A stretch of DNA of 64,000 nucleotides from JAOSJL01 sp963704035. GTDB taxonomy: Bacteria > Actinomycetota > Acidimicrobiia > IMCC26256 > JAOSJL01. Shown here piece by piece: positions 11,380-20,729 of the stretch. Made by a program: the position numbers and the translations under genes. The DNA lies in contig CAVPGR010000004.1 in assembly GCA_963704035.1 (NCBI GenBank), positions 248,001-312,000 of the forward strand, in the 5' to 3' direction. The notes under the pieces were generated by a model, which was given only the letters and a program-made list of their open reading frames with translations, was not told the origin of the DNA and ran no database searches. Every line of letters begins with the position of its first letter. Within the stretch, counting starts at the first letter, position 1.

Positions 11380-11616
11380 TCAGGCGTCGAAGGTCGGGGT
11401 GATCCCCTCGGCTTCGGCGCGGGCCGTGAGGGTCTCGTGTTCGGCGTCGTCGACCTGCTCCGCCTCGTCGACGAGCATCACCGGGATGTCGTCGGTGATG
11501 AGGTACTTGCGCTGAAGGCGCGGGTTGTAGAGGAAGCCGTCGCTCTCGAAGTAGAGCAGGGGGCCCTTGTCCTCAGGACAGGCCAGGATCTCCAGCAGTC
11601 GTGCGTCGAGCGCCAT
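11380..11616 (-). CDS. Trm112-family small protein
   Basis: A 78-residue protein that begins LLEILACPEDKGPLLY and continues LYNPRLQRKYLITDDIPVMLVDEA, the pattern of the Trm112/YcaR family. One Cys of the usual zinc-binding set is visible (ACPEDK); the rest are replaced, as is common in bacterial members. Eukaryotic Trm112 activates several methyltransferases; bacterial partners are largely unknown. It sits between the phosphomannomutase and isomerase genes, as in other Actinobacteria. Confidence 0.9.
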   Translation of the reverse strand: MALDARLLEILACPEDKGPLLYFESDGFLYNPRLQRKYLITDDIPVMLVDEAEQVDDAEHETLTARAEAEGITPTFDA

Positions 11617-11675
11617 GTGCGCCCCTTTCGTGTGTCGTACGAACAGATCTTGTATCGGAACTCCGTTGCGGGCCG

Positions 11676-13064
11676 TCAGTCGCGGATCGCGGCGAGGACC
11701 TCGGCGGTGCGACGCTCACACTCCCCGGGTGTGGCCGCCTCGAGGTTGAGTCGCAGGAGAGGTTCGGTGTTGGAGGGCCTCAGGTTGAACCACCAGTCGC
11801 CGAAGTCGAGGGTCAAGCCGTCGAGGCGATCGGCGGTCCCGTCGCTGAATGTCTTCTCGACCCGGTCGATCACAGCCGCCGGATCGGCGACCTCGGTGTT
11901 GATCTCGCCCGAGTCTGCGTACCGTTCGAACGGCTCACGTAGCTCGGAGAGCGGGATCCCCGCGCGGGAGAGCTGCTCGAGAACGACCATCGTGGCGATG
12001 ATGCCGGAGTCGGCCCGCCAGTTGTCGGCGAAGTAGTAGTGCCCCGAGTGTTCGCCGCCGAACACGGCCCCTGTGTCGGCCATGACCGCCTTGATGAACG
12101 AGTGCCCGACCCGAGTACGGACGGGCTCTCCGCCGTGTTCGGCGATGACCTCGGGAACCGCCTTCGAGCAGATGAGGTTGTGCAGGACGACCGGACGCGG
12201 CGCGTCGTCAGTGACACCGCCGCTCGACGCGACCCGGTCGAGAATGCCCGCCGCGACGATCGAAGTGGTGAGTGAACCCGAGAGTGGTTCACCGCGGTCG
12301 TCGACGAGAAAGACGCGGTCGGCGTCACCGTCGAAGGCGAGGCCGATGTCGGCCGAGCGCTCCTGGACCTCACGCTGGAGATCCACCAGGTTCTCGGGGT
12401 TGATGGGGTCGGCGGGGTGGTTCGGAAAGGTGCCGTCGAGCTCCGGGTAGAGCATGGTCAACTCGACCGGCAGCTTCTCGAAGATCTTCGGAGCGACGAG
12501 GCCGCCCATGCCGTTGGCAGCGTCGGCCACGATGGTCATCGGAGAGAGGGCGTCGATGTCGACGAAGCTGTGGACGTGCTCGGTGAACTCGTCGAGCAAC
12601 GGTCGGTCGGTGACCCGCCCGGCCGTGGGGGCGCGCTCGATCAGACCCTCGGCGACACGCCCCTTGATCTCCGCGAGGCCGGTGTCCTGGCCGATCGGTG
12701 CGGCGCCTTCCCGGCAGAGCTTCATGCCGTTGTACCGGGCCGGGTTGTGGCTCGCCGTGAACATGACCGCCGGGACGTCGAGGTATCCGCTGGCGAAATA
12801 GACCATGTCGGTCGAGGCCAGGCCGATCGCGGTGATGTCGGCACCGGCCAGGGTCGCCCCGTCGATGAATGCGGCCGACAGCGGCTCCGACGACGGACGC
12901 ATGTCGTGGCCCACGGCGATCGCTCCGGCCCCGGTGAAGGCGACGAAGGCATTGCCGACCCTGCGAGCCAGATCCTCGTCGATCTGGTCGGGGTAGGTCC
13001 CCCGTACGTCGTAGGCCTTGAAGAGCGCGTCGAGGTCGGAGAGGTCGGTCATGCGGGCGCTCAT
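11676..13064 (-). CDS. manB: Phosphomannomutase/phosphoglucomutase
   Basis: A 462-residue alpha-D-phosphohexomutase. The phosphoserine loop TASHNPARYNG has its catalytic Ser at residue 105, the metal-binding loop is DGDADRVF, and the sugar-recognition loop GGEHSGHYYF is followed by a C-terminal phosphate-binding RPSNTEP. It converts mannose-6-P to mannose-1-P, the substrate of the guanylyltransferase encoded at 28.3-29.4 kb. The ATG at 13064 overlaps the stop of the upstream membrane protein gene (ATGA), so translation is coupled; a second Met four codons on is an alternative start. Confidence 0.93.
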   Translation of the reverse strand: MSARMTDLSDLDALFKAYDVRGTYPDQIDEDLARRVGNAFVAFTGAGAIAVGHDMRPSSEPLSAAFIDGATLAGADITAIGLASTDMVYFASGYLDVPAVMFTASHNPARYNGMKLCREGAAPIGQDTGLAEIKGRVAEGLIERAPTAGRVTDRPLLDEFTEHVHSFVDIDALSPMTIVADAANGMGGLVAPKIFEKLPVELTMLYPELDGTFPNHPADPINPENLVDLQREVQERSADIGLAFDGDADRVFLVDDRGEPLSGSLTTSIVAAGILDRVASSGGVTDDAPRPVVLHNLICSKAVPEVIAEHGGEPVRTRVGHSFIKAVMADTGAVFGGEHSGHYYFADNWRADSGIIATMVVLEQLSRAGIPLSELREPFERYADSGEINTEVADPAAVIDRVEKTFSDGTADRLDGLTLDFGDWWFNLRPSNTEPLLRLNLEAATPGECERRTAEVLAAIRD

Positions 13065-15451
13065 GGTAGTGCCGGCTGATCGGGCCTCTCGGGCCCGCGC
13101 CGGTCGGAGCGCCGGTCAGAGCGCCGGTCAGAGAGCCGGGCGAGACCGAAGAGGCCGGCGACACCGAGGAGCGTGATCGCCAGCGCGGCCCGGTCGAGAC
13201 CCGTGGCGCCGTAGCTCAACGTGACGTGCTCCTCGGTCGGCACGACGACCATGAGGTTCGGCGTGAGCCGCCACGGGCCCTCGGCTCCCTCGGCCGACCA
13301 ACCCGGAAAGTACGAGGTCTTCACGACCACCGGAACACCGGGCTGATCAACCCGGAACTCGATCGTGTCGTTCGTCGTCTCGACCTCGGTGACCTCGACC
13401 GGAGGAAGCTCGCGGAACGGCACCGTCGCCGCATCACTCGCATCGGAACGCGCCCACTCCGAGGGCCCGCCCGCCGCGAGCGGCCGCGCCAACGCGTCGG
13501 GGTCCTCCCACCAGAGCGCGGCGGGCTCCAGCCATTCTTCGGGGGCGGCGTCACGAAGCACAACGGGTTGGTAGCGCAGACCCTCCACGGTGGCGGAGTC
13601 CGCCACCTCATAGATCGACCAACCTGAAGGCTCGATCTCGTCGTTGTCGGTGACCTCCGCCACGAGCGTCAACGCGTCGTGGGCCTCCGCCCGCTCGATC
13701 GCCGCGTCCGACGTGAGCATCAGGTAGCGGACGCCGAAAGCCTGGAGCTGAGCCACACCGTGGTCGAACTCCTCCGGCGTTCCGTTGGCGGCGTTCTGCC
13801 CGTACAGGACCTCCGAGTCGTCGGGGAACCGCACAGGATTGGAGGGGTCGCTCCCGAGCTTCGCCGTCATGAGGAAGTGGAACGGCGTCGTGGCCGACGA
13901 CTCGAAGTAGAGACCCTCCATGGACGAGATCCTTCCGTCGGTGAAGTACGGAAGGAGCTCGAGAGCGAGGTCGGTGCCGTAGTTGTTCAGTCCCTCCGCT
14001 CGTTCCCACACGGCGCGACCCGGCGGGAGTGCGTCCATGGTTTCGATGATCTCGAAGAACTCCGGTGCCGCGTCACGCGCCTCGAACCCGGAGTTGTTCC
14101 ACCGCGCCCAGTCGTCGAGGAAGGCACGGTCCACGTGCGAGAACACGAGCGCACCGACCGAGAACAGGACCGCGAGGACCGTCGTCACGACGAACGCCGC
14201 GCCGACTCGGGGCCGGGTCGGGGGCTCGACGCCGAGCGGCTCTCCCGCCCGCCCCCAGGACCAGTGTGCGAGGCGACCGAGCCATCGACAGATCTCGGCC
14301 GCTCCGAGTGCGGCCAGGAGGAAGAGCATCAGGTAGTAGAAGGGCAGGAGTCGCCCGTTCCACACGCGACCTTCCGGGATCACGCGGAAAAGAAGCCCGA
14401 ACGCCAGCGTGAGGGCTGTCAGGATCACCGCCGGACGGCGGCGGGCGATGAAGCCGGCCACGGACCCGACGACCGCCAGCGCCACGATCCACAGGATCTC
14501 GGTCGGGAACAGCGAGTCGACGTAGTCGGTGAGCTTCTGCCAGCCCATATCGGTCGTGTAGCCGAGCCGAGCGATGAGGGGGACGGTCCACACGGCTGTG
14601 AGAGCGAGGCCGACCGCCCCCACTGACACGGCGCTCAGCAGGTTCTTGATCGGGCGGAACCCGAGCCAGACGAGAGCCGCCGCTCCGACGGCGAAACCGG
14701 CGACGATGATGTGACACATCACGGTGGCGGCGAACAGCACGGCCGCGAGCACCTGCCCCCGCCCGGTGCGCAGCATGCGGGCGAACACACCGAGGAAGAA
14801 CAGGCCCATCGCGAGGCCCAGCGAGAAGGAGAACTCCCCCTGGAGCGCGCTCGTGAGGTTTCCGCCCCAGTTCTGGTACTTCAGGTCGAACAGGTACAGC
14901 ACCGCCGCCGCGGAAAAGAGGGGCGGCGCGGGCCAGCGGGCACCGAGACCCCGGGCGAACACATAGGCGGCCGCAGGCAACAGAACCGGCCCGGAGGCGG
15001 CCACGAGCTTGAACGAGATGTTGTACGGCAGAACGACGTCGCCCAGAACGATGAGCAGGGCGGGAAGTGGGAAGTAGAAGTGCCCCACGGGGAAGCCGGC
15101 GTAGTAGTCCTGGGTCCAGCCGGACAGGCCGAGTGTGCCGAGGATGTGGTCACCGAAGAACGCGGGCCACCACACGTGTGCCCCGGTGTCGCCACCGTTG
15201 GGCGTGGTGTTGCGAAGGATCAGCGAGGGCTGGAGCTCGAAGAAGACGAACGCACAGCAGGCGGCCACGATCCCGATTCCGACCACGAGCTCCACCTGGC
15301 GGCGGCGTCGTGCGACGGCCTCGGCGGGAACAGGATCGGCGGGAACAGGATCGGCGGGAACAGGATCGGCGGGAACAGGATCGCCGCCGTCAGTGACGGG
15401 GCCGACGGGTTCGGGGCGCGCTCCGCCAGCGGCGAGAGAGTTCTCCTGCAT
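13061..15451 (-). CDS. Large polytopic membrane protein, PTPS-related family
   Basis: About 796 residues. A Pro-rich N-terminus with four DPVPA repeats is followed by 11-13 hydrophobic segments and a long non-membrane C-terminal domain ending in a final span. The first loop has NGGDTGAHVWWPAFF and the second DYYAGFPVGHFYFPLPALL. These fit the family named 6-pyruvoyl-tetrahydropterin synthase-related membrane domain, probably a GT-C-like envelope enzyme. Its coupling to phosphomannomutase suggests a role in mannose-containing glycans (inference). The ATG at 15451 is taken; the frame is open 14 codons upstream. Confidence 0.75.
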   Translation of the reverse strand: MQENSLAAGGARPEPVGPVTDGGDPVPADPVPADPVPADPVPAEAVARRRRQVELVVGIGIVAACCAFVFFELQPSLILRNTTPNGGDTGAHVWWPAFFGDHILGTLGLSGWTQDYYAGFPVGHFYFPLPALLIVLGDVVLPYNISFKLVAASGPVLLPAAAYVFARGLGARWPAPPLFSAAAVLYLFDLKYQNWGGNLTSALQGEFSFSLGLAMGLFFLGVFARMLRTGRGQVLAAVLFAATVMCHIIVAGFAVGAAALVWLGFRPIKNLLSAVSVGAVGLALTAVWTVPLIARLGYTTDMGWQKLTDYVDSLFPTEILWIVALAVVGSVAGFIARRRPAVILTALTLAFGLLFRVIPEGRVWNGRLLPFYYLMLFLLAALGAAEICRWLGRLAHWSWGRAGEPLGVEPPTRPRVGAAFVVTTVLAVLFSVGALVFSHVDRAFLDDWARWNNSGFEARDAAPEFFEIIETMDALPPGRAVWERAEGLNNYGTDLALELLPYFTDGRISSMEGLYFESSATTPFHFLMTAKLGSDPSNPVRFPDDSEVLYGQNAANGTPEEFDHGVAQLQAFGVRYLMLTSDAAIERAEAHDALTLVAEVTDNDEIEPSGWSIYEVADSATVEGLRYQPVVLRDAAPEEWLEPAALWWEDPDALARPLAAGGPSEWARSDASDAATVPFRELPPVEVTEVETTNDTIEFRVDQPGVPVVVKTSYFPGWSAEGAEGPWRLTPNLMVVVPTEEHVTLSYGATGLDRAALAITLLGVAGLFGLARLSDRRSDRRSDRRGPERPDQPALP
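13101..13136. repeat. 12-bp tandem repeat, three copies, in frame
   Basis: Three near-identical 12-bp units at the 3' end of the PTPS-related membrane protein gene code for the basic repeat SDRR after the last membrane span. Confidence 0.85.
15321..15380. repeat. 15-bp tandem repeat, four perfect copies, in frame
   Basis: Four identical 15-bp units in the 5' part of the membrane protein gene code for the DPVPA repeats that precede its first membrane segment. Such arrays change copy number easily by replication slippage. Confidence 0.93.
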
Positions 15452-15535
15452 CCCGACAGGATGCCAGGCGCCGGCGCCGCAACGCCGTCGCAAGGGCCCC
15501 TGTCTCGAGCCCGGAGCGAGGGCTGCCCGGGTCGC

Positions 15536-15709
15536 TCAGCTGGTGGTGCGGACGAGGTCGAGCACACCTTCGAGGCTCAACTCGCCGCTTTCGGCGACGT
15601 CCCAGCTCTTGGCTTCACAGAAGCCACACCGCTGGAAGGTGACCTGCTCACCCGAGATCTCCATTCGGATCTGGATGACGGTGTCCTTGCCGCATGCGTC
15701 GCACTGCAT
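15536..15709 (-). CDS. Small zinc-ribbon protein
   Basis: A 57-residue protein starting MQCDACGKD with a second pair QRCGFCEAKSW, a two-knuckle CxxC-CxxC zinc ribbon, then an amphipathic tail. The ATG at 15709 has GGAGG seven bases upstream; the same frame is open much further back, but that stretch is only antisense noise over the CPBP gene. Function unknown. It lies about 85 bp upstream of the membrane protein gene start and about 110 bp after the CPBP gene, on the same strand. Confidence 0.75.
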   Translation of the reverse strand: MQCDACGKDTVIQIRMEISGEQVTFQRCGFCEAKSWDVAESGELSLEGVLDLVRTTS

Positions 15710-15816
15710 GGTCGCTCCTCCGGAAATCCCCTGGTCCCCGGTCGGTCGGGGCCCCTCGTCCGCCTTGCGGGGCCTCATCGGCGCGAAGAGGTCGCTGTTG
15801 AGGAGTTTGGTGAGTG

Positions 15817-16527
15817 TCAGAAGACCAGGACCACGACGGTGAGGAGGTTGAAACCGGCGTGGAGCAGGATCGGGCGCGAGAGCGAGCCCGTCCGGGTGGC
15901 CTCCACGCCGGTGAGCAGTCCCAGGGCCACGAGACCGGGCACGACGACGGCGGCGCCCGGATCGGCCAGATGGACCAGTCCGAAGAGGCCGGCCGAGATC
16001 GTGACGGCCCACGCGGGCGTGGTCCGGCGGAGGAGCGACCGGAGGAGCAGCCCGCGAAAGAGCAGTTCCTCCACGACGGGGGCCACGATCACGACGCCGA
16101 ATGCCAGCACCGCGAGCTCGAGCCCGCCCGCCTGTTCGAGGCGCTGCACCGCCTCTTGCGGCGCGTCATCCAGGCCTGCGAGCTCGGCGATGGGCAGGAG
16201 AGCAACGAGCGCCACGAGCTGGAGCGCGAGACCGACCAGGAGCCACCCGGCGTCGCGAGGTGTCACGTCCAGCCCGAAGTCGCGGTGTAGCGACCCGCTG
16301 CCGCGGAAACGGCTCACGATCACGGTTCCTCCGAACATGGCGGCGTTCTGGACGAGGACCACGCCGGCGAAGGCGGCGGTCGTCAGCTCGAACTCGCCGT
16401 CGACCGTGTCTCCGAGCAGCACTCCGACGAAGCCACCCACAAAGAGACCGCCGAGCCAGACGGCCAGGGCGTCGAGAAGGCCCCAGCGAAAGCGAGGGTT
16501 CGTCGACCCTTCGGGTGAAACCGGCAC
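15817..16527 (-). CDS. CPBP-family intramembrane metalloprotease
   Basis: A 236-residue protein with six to eight membrane spans. The CPBP/Abi catalytic motifs are present: EELLFRGLLLRSL (the Glu-Glu-x3-Arg motif), then FGLVHLAD and HAGFN, which together form the metal site. The family includes the Rce1-like prenyl-protein proteases and bacteriocin self-immunity proteins; the target here is unknown. GTG start at 16527. It is divergent from ftsH with a 110-bp gap that should hold both promoters. Confidence 0.9.
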   Translation of the reverse strand: MPVSPEGSTNPRFRWGLLDALAVWLGGLFVGGFVGVLLGDTVDGEFELTTAAFAGVVLVQNAAMFGGTVIVSRFRGSGSLHRDFGLDVTPRDAGWLLVGLALQLVALVALLPIAELAGLDDAPQEAVQRLEQAGGLELAVLAFGVVIVAPVVEELLFRGLLLRSLLRRTTPAWAVTISAGLFGLVHLADPGAAVVVPGLVALGLLTGVEATRTGSLSRPILLHAGFNLLTVVVLVF

Positions 16528-16637
16528 CCCGTCACGCTAACGGCCGCGCCTCGCACGTCGGGGCCCGGAACCCCCGGCGCCTCCGACGGCGTTACCGGGT
16601 CGTACCATGGAAGTGTCGTTCGCCACGGGAGACATTG

Positions 16638-18698
16638 ATGAGCAGTCCGCCCCCCAGCCGGCCTCCGGGTCCGCCGCCGAGCCCTCCGGATCCTCCGGAG
16701 GGGCCGGAGAAGGAAGACGGCGGAAAGTCGCGCCCGTGGCCACGCTGGATTCCGTTCCTGGGAGTGGGCCTCGTGGTGGCGTTGCTCGTCTTCAACGGGT
16801 TCTTCCGCGAGAGCGCCGACCGCTACGACTTCGAATACTCCGAGTTCCTGACAGCGGTCGAGGACGACCAGGTCAAGAGCGTCACGATCGACCAGCAGAG
16901 CGGCAAGATCGTCGGGGAGTTCGAGGACAAGAGCGACGAGTTCGACAACAAGAAGGAGTTCGAGGCCCAGGGCCCTCGTGACCAGATGCCCGACGCCGAC
17001 GTCGCTCTTCTCGACGAGAAGGAGGTCGGGCGCGACTACGAACCCGAAAGCAGCAACATCGTCGGCGACTGGCTCGTGCTGCTCATTCCGGTGGCACTGA
17101 TCATCGGCGTGTTCGTGTGGCTGAACCGCCGGGCGCAGGGACAGATGGCCGGCGTGATGAACATCGGGAAGTCGAAGGCGAAGGTGTACTCCACCGAGAA
17201 GCCGGCGACGACCTTCGACGACGTCGCGGGCTACGAGGGCGTCAAGACGGAGATCACCGAGGTCGTCGACTTTCTCAAGTACCCGGGCAAGTTCCGCGAG
17301 ATCGGCGCCAAGATCCCGAAGGGAGTGCTGCTCGTCGGACCTCCGGGAACCGGAAAGACCCTGATCGCACGCGCGGTCGCCGGCGAGGCGGGCGTTCCGT
17401 TCATCGCCGTCACGGGCTCGGACTTCATGGAGATGTTCGTGGGTGTCGGGGCCTCGAGAGTGCGCGACCTCTTCCAGAACGCCCGCAAGCAGGCGCCGGC
17501 GATCATCTTCATCGACGAGATCGACTCGATCGGTCGCAAGCGGGGCGCGGGCGTCGGTGGTGGCCACGACGAGCGCGAGCAGACCCTCAACCAGATCCTC
17601 GGCGAGATGGACGGCTTCGAACCGACCGAGGGCCTCGTCATCATGGCGGCCACGAACCGGCCCGACGTGCTCGACGCGGCCCTGCTTCGCCCCGGGCGCT
17701 TCGACCGCCAGGTTCTGATACCTCTGCCGTCGCAGTCCGAGCGGCGCCAGATCCTCCAGGTCCACTTCCAGGACAAGAAGATCGGCGACGACGTCGACGC
17801 CGAGACCCTGGCAAAGGGAACACCGGGGATGAGCGGTGCCGATCTCGCCAACCTCGTCAACGAAGCTGCCCTGTACGCGGTGCGCCGCGACGACGACGAG
17901 GTGCACACCGAGGACTTCGAAAACGCCCGCGACCGGGTGCTCATGGGCCTGAAGCGCGACTCCATGTCGATGAGCGAGGAGGAAAAGGAGGCGGTCGCCT
18001 ACCACGAGGCCGGCCACGCTGTCGCCGCCTACGTGCTCCCCCACGCCGACCCCGTGCACAAGGTCACGATCCTGCCCACCGGCATGGCGCTCGGCGTGAC
18101 CCAGCAGCTGCCCGAGGAGCGCCACATCCACCGCTTCGACTACATCGCCGACTCCCTCGTCGTACGCATGGGTGGGCGGGTCGCCGAAGACATCGTCTAC
18201 AGCGAGCTGTCAACGGGGGCCAACAACGACCTCGTCGGGGCCACCGAGCTGGCGCGCAAGATGGTCCGCGAATGGGGAATGTCAGCTCGGATCGGACCCA
18301 TGGCCTGGGGCGCGCAGGGCCAGGTGTTCCTCGGCGAGGACCTGGTACACACGCGCGACTACTCCGACGACACCGCCCGGGTGATCGATGAAGAGGTGGA
18401 GCTCATCCTGCGCGAGCAGGAGGAACGGACCCATGCGCTGCTCACCGAATACCGGGCCGGGCTCACCGCCGTGGCGCAGGCTCTCCTCGAACACGAGACG
18501 CTCGAAGGCAAGGAGGTGGAGCGTCTCGTCGACGAGGCGATGGGACGTCCGTCCGGGGGTAAGCGCATCGTGCGGCGCGCCGACGGTACCAAGATGGAAG
18601 TGGAACCACCCAAGAACGAGCTCGCCCCCGACGCCGAGCTCGAGCCCGGCATCACGCCGTCGCCCACGCCGATGGAACGCCCCGACACCTCTTCTTAG
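16638..18698 (+). CDS. ftsH: ATP-dependent zinc metalloprotease FtsH
   Basis: A 686-residue membrane-anchored AAA protease that degrades misfolded membrane proteins and selected regulators. After a Pro-rich cytoplasmic tail come two membrane spans (about 37-53 and 144-162) with an extracytoplasmic domain between. The AAA domain has Walker A GPPGTGKT (234-241), Walker B IIFIDEID (289-296), and the second region of homology ending RPGRFDRQ. The zinc motif HEAGH is at 456-460. The ATG at 16638 is preceded by GGGAG. Its stop overlaps the stop of the opposing thioredoxin-like gene by four bases. Confidence 0.97.
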   Translation: MSSPPPSRPPGPPPSPPDPPEGPEKEDGGKSRPWPRWIPFLGVGLVVALLVFNGFFRESADRYDFEYSEFLTAVEDDQVKSVTIDQQSGKIVGEFEDKSDEFDNKKEFEAQGPRDQMPDADVALLDEKEVGRDYEPESSNIVGDWLVLLIPVALIIGVFVWLNRRAQGQMAGVMNIGKSKAKVYSTEKPATTFDDVAGYEGVKTEITEVVDFLKYPGKFREIGAKIPKGVLLVGPPGTGKTLIARAVAGEAGVPFIAVTGSDFMEMFVGVGASRVRDLFQNARKQAPAIIFIDEIDSIGRKRGAGVGGGHDEREQTLNQILGEMDGFEPTEGLVIMAATNRPDVLDAALLRPGRFDRQVLIPLPSQSERRQILQVHFQDKKIGDDVDAETLAKGTPGMSGADLANLVNEAALYAVRRDDDEVHTEDFENARDRVLMGLKRDSMSMSEEEKEAVAYHEAGHAVAAYVLPHADPVHKVTILPTGMALGVTQQLPEERHIHRFDYIADSLVVRMGGRVAEDIVYSELSTGANNDLVGATELARKMVREWGMSARIGPMAWGAQGQVFLGEDLVHTRDYSDDTARVIDEEVELILREQEERTHALLTEYRAGLTAVAQALLEHETLEGKEVERLVDEAMGRPSGGKRIVRRADGTKMEVEPPKNELAPDAELEPGITPSPTPMERPDTSS

Positions 18699-19135
18699 TC
18701 TCGCGGTGTTCGGAGCTCTGCCACGGCGGCCCACAGGTCGGTCGCCGACGTGTTGCCCAGAAACGCTGCTCGCACCTTCCCCTCGATGTCGGCGACCACG
18801 ACGAGCGGCACGGAATCGATGGCGTAACGGTCATGGAGCTCGCGCTCACCGGGGTACTCCACTTCGCACGTCGCCACGGCTTCGGATCCCAGCACCGCGA
18901 CCTTGTCGCTCATCGTCAGACACGAGTCGCAGGTCGCCGACGAGAAGAGTACGACGAGCCACGGAGCGTCGGGACGGTCGAAGTCGCCGCGTGTGAGGCG
19001 CTCCGGGACGGTCGGACCCGACGTGGCGCGTCCGACGGGGAACGGTGACGCACCCGAGCGTCGCCGTTCCACGAACCACGCGACCCCCGCAGCCGCCACG
19101 ACGACTCCGGCGGCGACGATCAGACGGATCTCCAC
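18695..19135 (-). CDS. Membrane-anchored thioredoxin-like protein
   Basis: A 146-residue protein with an N-terminal membrane segment (about 3-21) and a thioredoxin fold. The active-site motif is CDSC in SATCDSCLTMSDK, and the cis-Pro region is DSVPLVVV. The anchor and fold suggest thiol exchange on the outer face of the membrane, but the partner is unknown. It follows the DUF5719 gene by 55 bp on the same strand and ends within the last codon of ftsH (tail-to-tail, four-base overlap). Confidence 0.82.
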   Translation of the reverse strand: MEIRLIVAAGVVVAAAGVAWFVERRRSGASPFPVGRATSGPTVPERLTRGDFDRPDAPWLVVLFSSATCDSCLTMSDKVAVLGSEAVATCEVEYPGERELHDRYAIDSVPLVVVADIEGKVRAAFLGNTSATDLWAAVAELRTPRD

Positions 19136-19190
19136 GAACGCGACGCTACTGAACCGATACCGCCGAACCGGATGTCACCGGACCGCGTCG

Positions 19191-20729
19191 TCAGCGAATC
19201 GGTACACCCGGAGTCGTGGCGACGCCCGCCGGGAACGACACGAGAGCCGTGACGACGGGGCCGCTCGCCTCGAGAGTGAGCGCCGCGCTCGACAGGCCGG
19301 GCACGTCACCGAGCTTGACGGTGAGACGCTCGCCCGGCTCCACGACCACGTCGGTGACGTCGAGATCGACGGCGTCGAGATCCGCGGCCTGGAGAGGTTG
19401 CACGCTGCCGCCGCGGAACAGCGTCGCCGACACGGTGACCGCTTCGCCCTCTCCGAGCACCGCGGGGTTGAACACGATCAGGCGGTCCGAGGACGTGTCG
19501 TCAACGCCTGCGTAGGCGAACGCCCAACGTTCGGTCGGATCGGTGATCCCTTCGGTGGTCGCAAGCCCGATAGCGCTGTCGGGTGCGCGGAAGACCCAAC
19601 GCTGGTCCACGACGACCGGTTGGTCGTTGACGGAACGGACCCTGATCGTGTGGTTTTCCTCGGCAGGCAGACCCGCCACGTCGAGGGCCGCGACCGAGCG
19701 GCCGGGCACCGACAGGAACTGGGGTTCGACGAGCGCGTCTCCGTCGGCCACCACGGCCACCTCGATCTCGGCGGTGATGTCGCCGGGGTTGAGAACCACG
19801 ATCGCTTCGCTGGCACCCGACCCGAGACGACCGTTCACGACGGTCCAGTCCGTCGAGGGTTCGACAGCACCGAGTGAGACACCGAGCCCGGCCGGTTTCT
19901 GGTTCCCCAGGTAGACGGTGGTGCGCTCGGCCGCGACGCGCCCTGCACGGGCCTCCACACCCAGCGCCACGACGTCCTGACGGGGAACGGCGCTGTGGAC
20001 GGCGACGCTCACCTTGGAGTGGCGCGGCACCACGAGCCCCTCGAGAGAGCGGTCCGGCTTCACACCCTCACTCGTGAACAACGTCACATCGACAATGGCG
20101 TCGTTGCCGAACGGGTTGAACAGGTCGAGAAACTGCGCTGTGTCGGCCGTCGTCGTTCCCGCCGCGAAGTACCAGGTGGTCGATGTATCCGTCGCGCACG
20201 ATCCTCCGGCAACGTCGTCGGCACCACGCAGCAGATGGTCGACGACCACGGTCCCTCCGAACGCCTCGACGACGACGCCTGGTGCCGCTGTCTCGACGAG
20301 GTCACTGATCAGGACGCGCTCCTGGGATTGCGCCGGGACGTCGAACTGCTCGCTGACGGGCTCTCCCTCGTCGCCGCGCTCGACTCGCACGGTGACATCG
20401 GCATCCTCGTCACCGATGTTTCCGATGACGACGGTCTCGTCGGCGAAGCCTTCCGCATCCGAGCTCCCCGCGGCGCAGTACCAGGTCGCGGCGGCTCTGC
20501 CCTCGACGACCTCGGCCGCCGGTGTGGCCGCAGCGACCGGGTCCGGCTCGGGGGTGGCCGTTCCCACGACGACGGCCGCGACGACGGCCGCGATCACGAC
20601 CAAGAGGATCGGGAGTCGTGGAATGCGGCGCCCACTCGCGCGGCGCCTACCCGACTGTCGACGCGGCCGCTTGCTTTCCCCCGCGTCGGTTGCAGGCGCG
20701 TCCCCGTCCCTTCGGTCGCGGGAGCTCAC
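19191..20729 (-). CDS. DUF5719-family anchored extracytoplasmic protein
   Basis: A 512-residue protein with a basic, Arg-rich tail, one membrane span (about 38-57) and a large all-beta domain. Recurrent WYCAAG and WYFAAG motifs followed by LFNPFGNDA-type segments are typical of DUF5719. The GTG at 20729 overlaps the stop of the upstream glycosyltransferase gene (GTGA), so it is translated with it. The same pair occurs in many actinobacterial envelope clusters, which suggests a partner role for the large GT2 membrane enzyme (inference). Confidence 0.82.
   Translation of the reverse strand: MSSRDRRDGDAPATDAGESKRPRRQSGRRRASGRRIPRLPILLVVIAAVVAAVVVGTATPEPDPVAAATPAAEVVEGRAAATWYCAAGSSDAEGFADETVVIGNIGDEDADVTVRVERGDEGEPVSEQFDVPAQSQERVLISDLVETAAPGVVVEAFGGTVVVDHLLRGADDVAGGSCATDTSTTWYFAAGTTTADTAQFLDLFNPFGNDAIVDVTLFTSEGVKPDRSLEGLVVPRHSKVSVAVHSAVPRQDVVALGVEARAGRVAAERTTVYLGNQKPAGLGVSLGAVEPSTDWTVVNGRLGSGASEAIVVLNPGDITAEIEVAVVADGDALVEPQFLSVPGRSVAALDVAGLPAEENHTIRVRSVNDQPVVVDQRWVFRAPDSAIGLATTEGITDPTERWAFAYAGVDDTSSDRLIVFNPAVLGEGEAVTVSATLFRGGSVQPLQAADLDAVDLDVTDVVVEPGERLTVKLGDVPGLSSAALTLEASGPVVTALVSFPAGVATTPGVPIR

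Noticed and set aside
16383..18131. 582-codon minus-strand ORF opposite ftsH
   Set aside because: Antisense shadow; its 3' part runs into the CPBP gene in the wrong frame.
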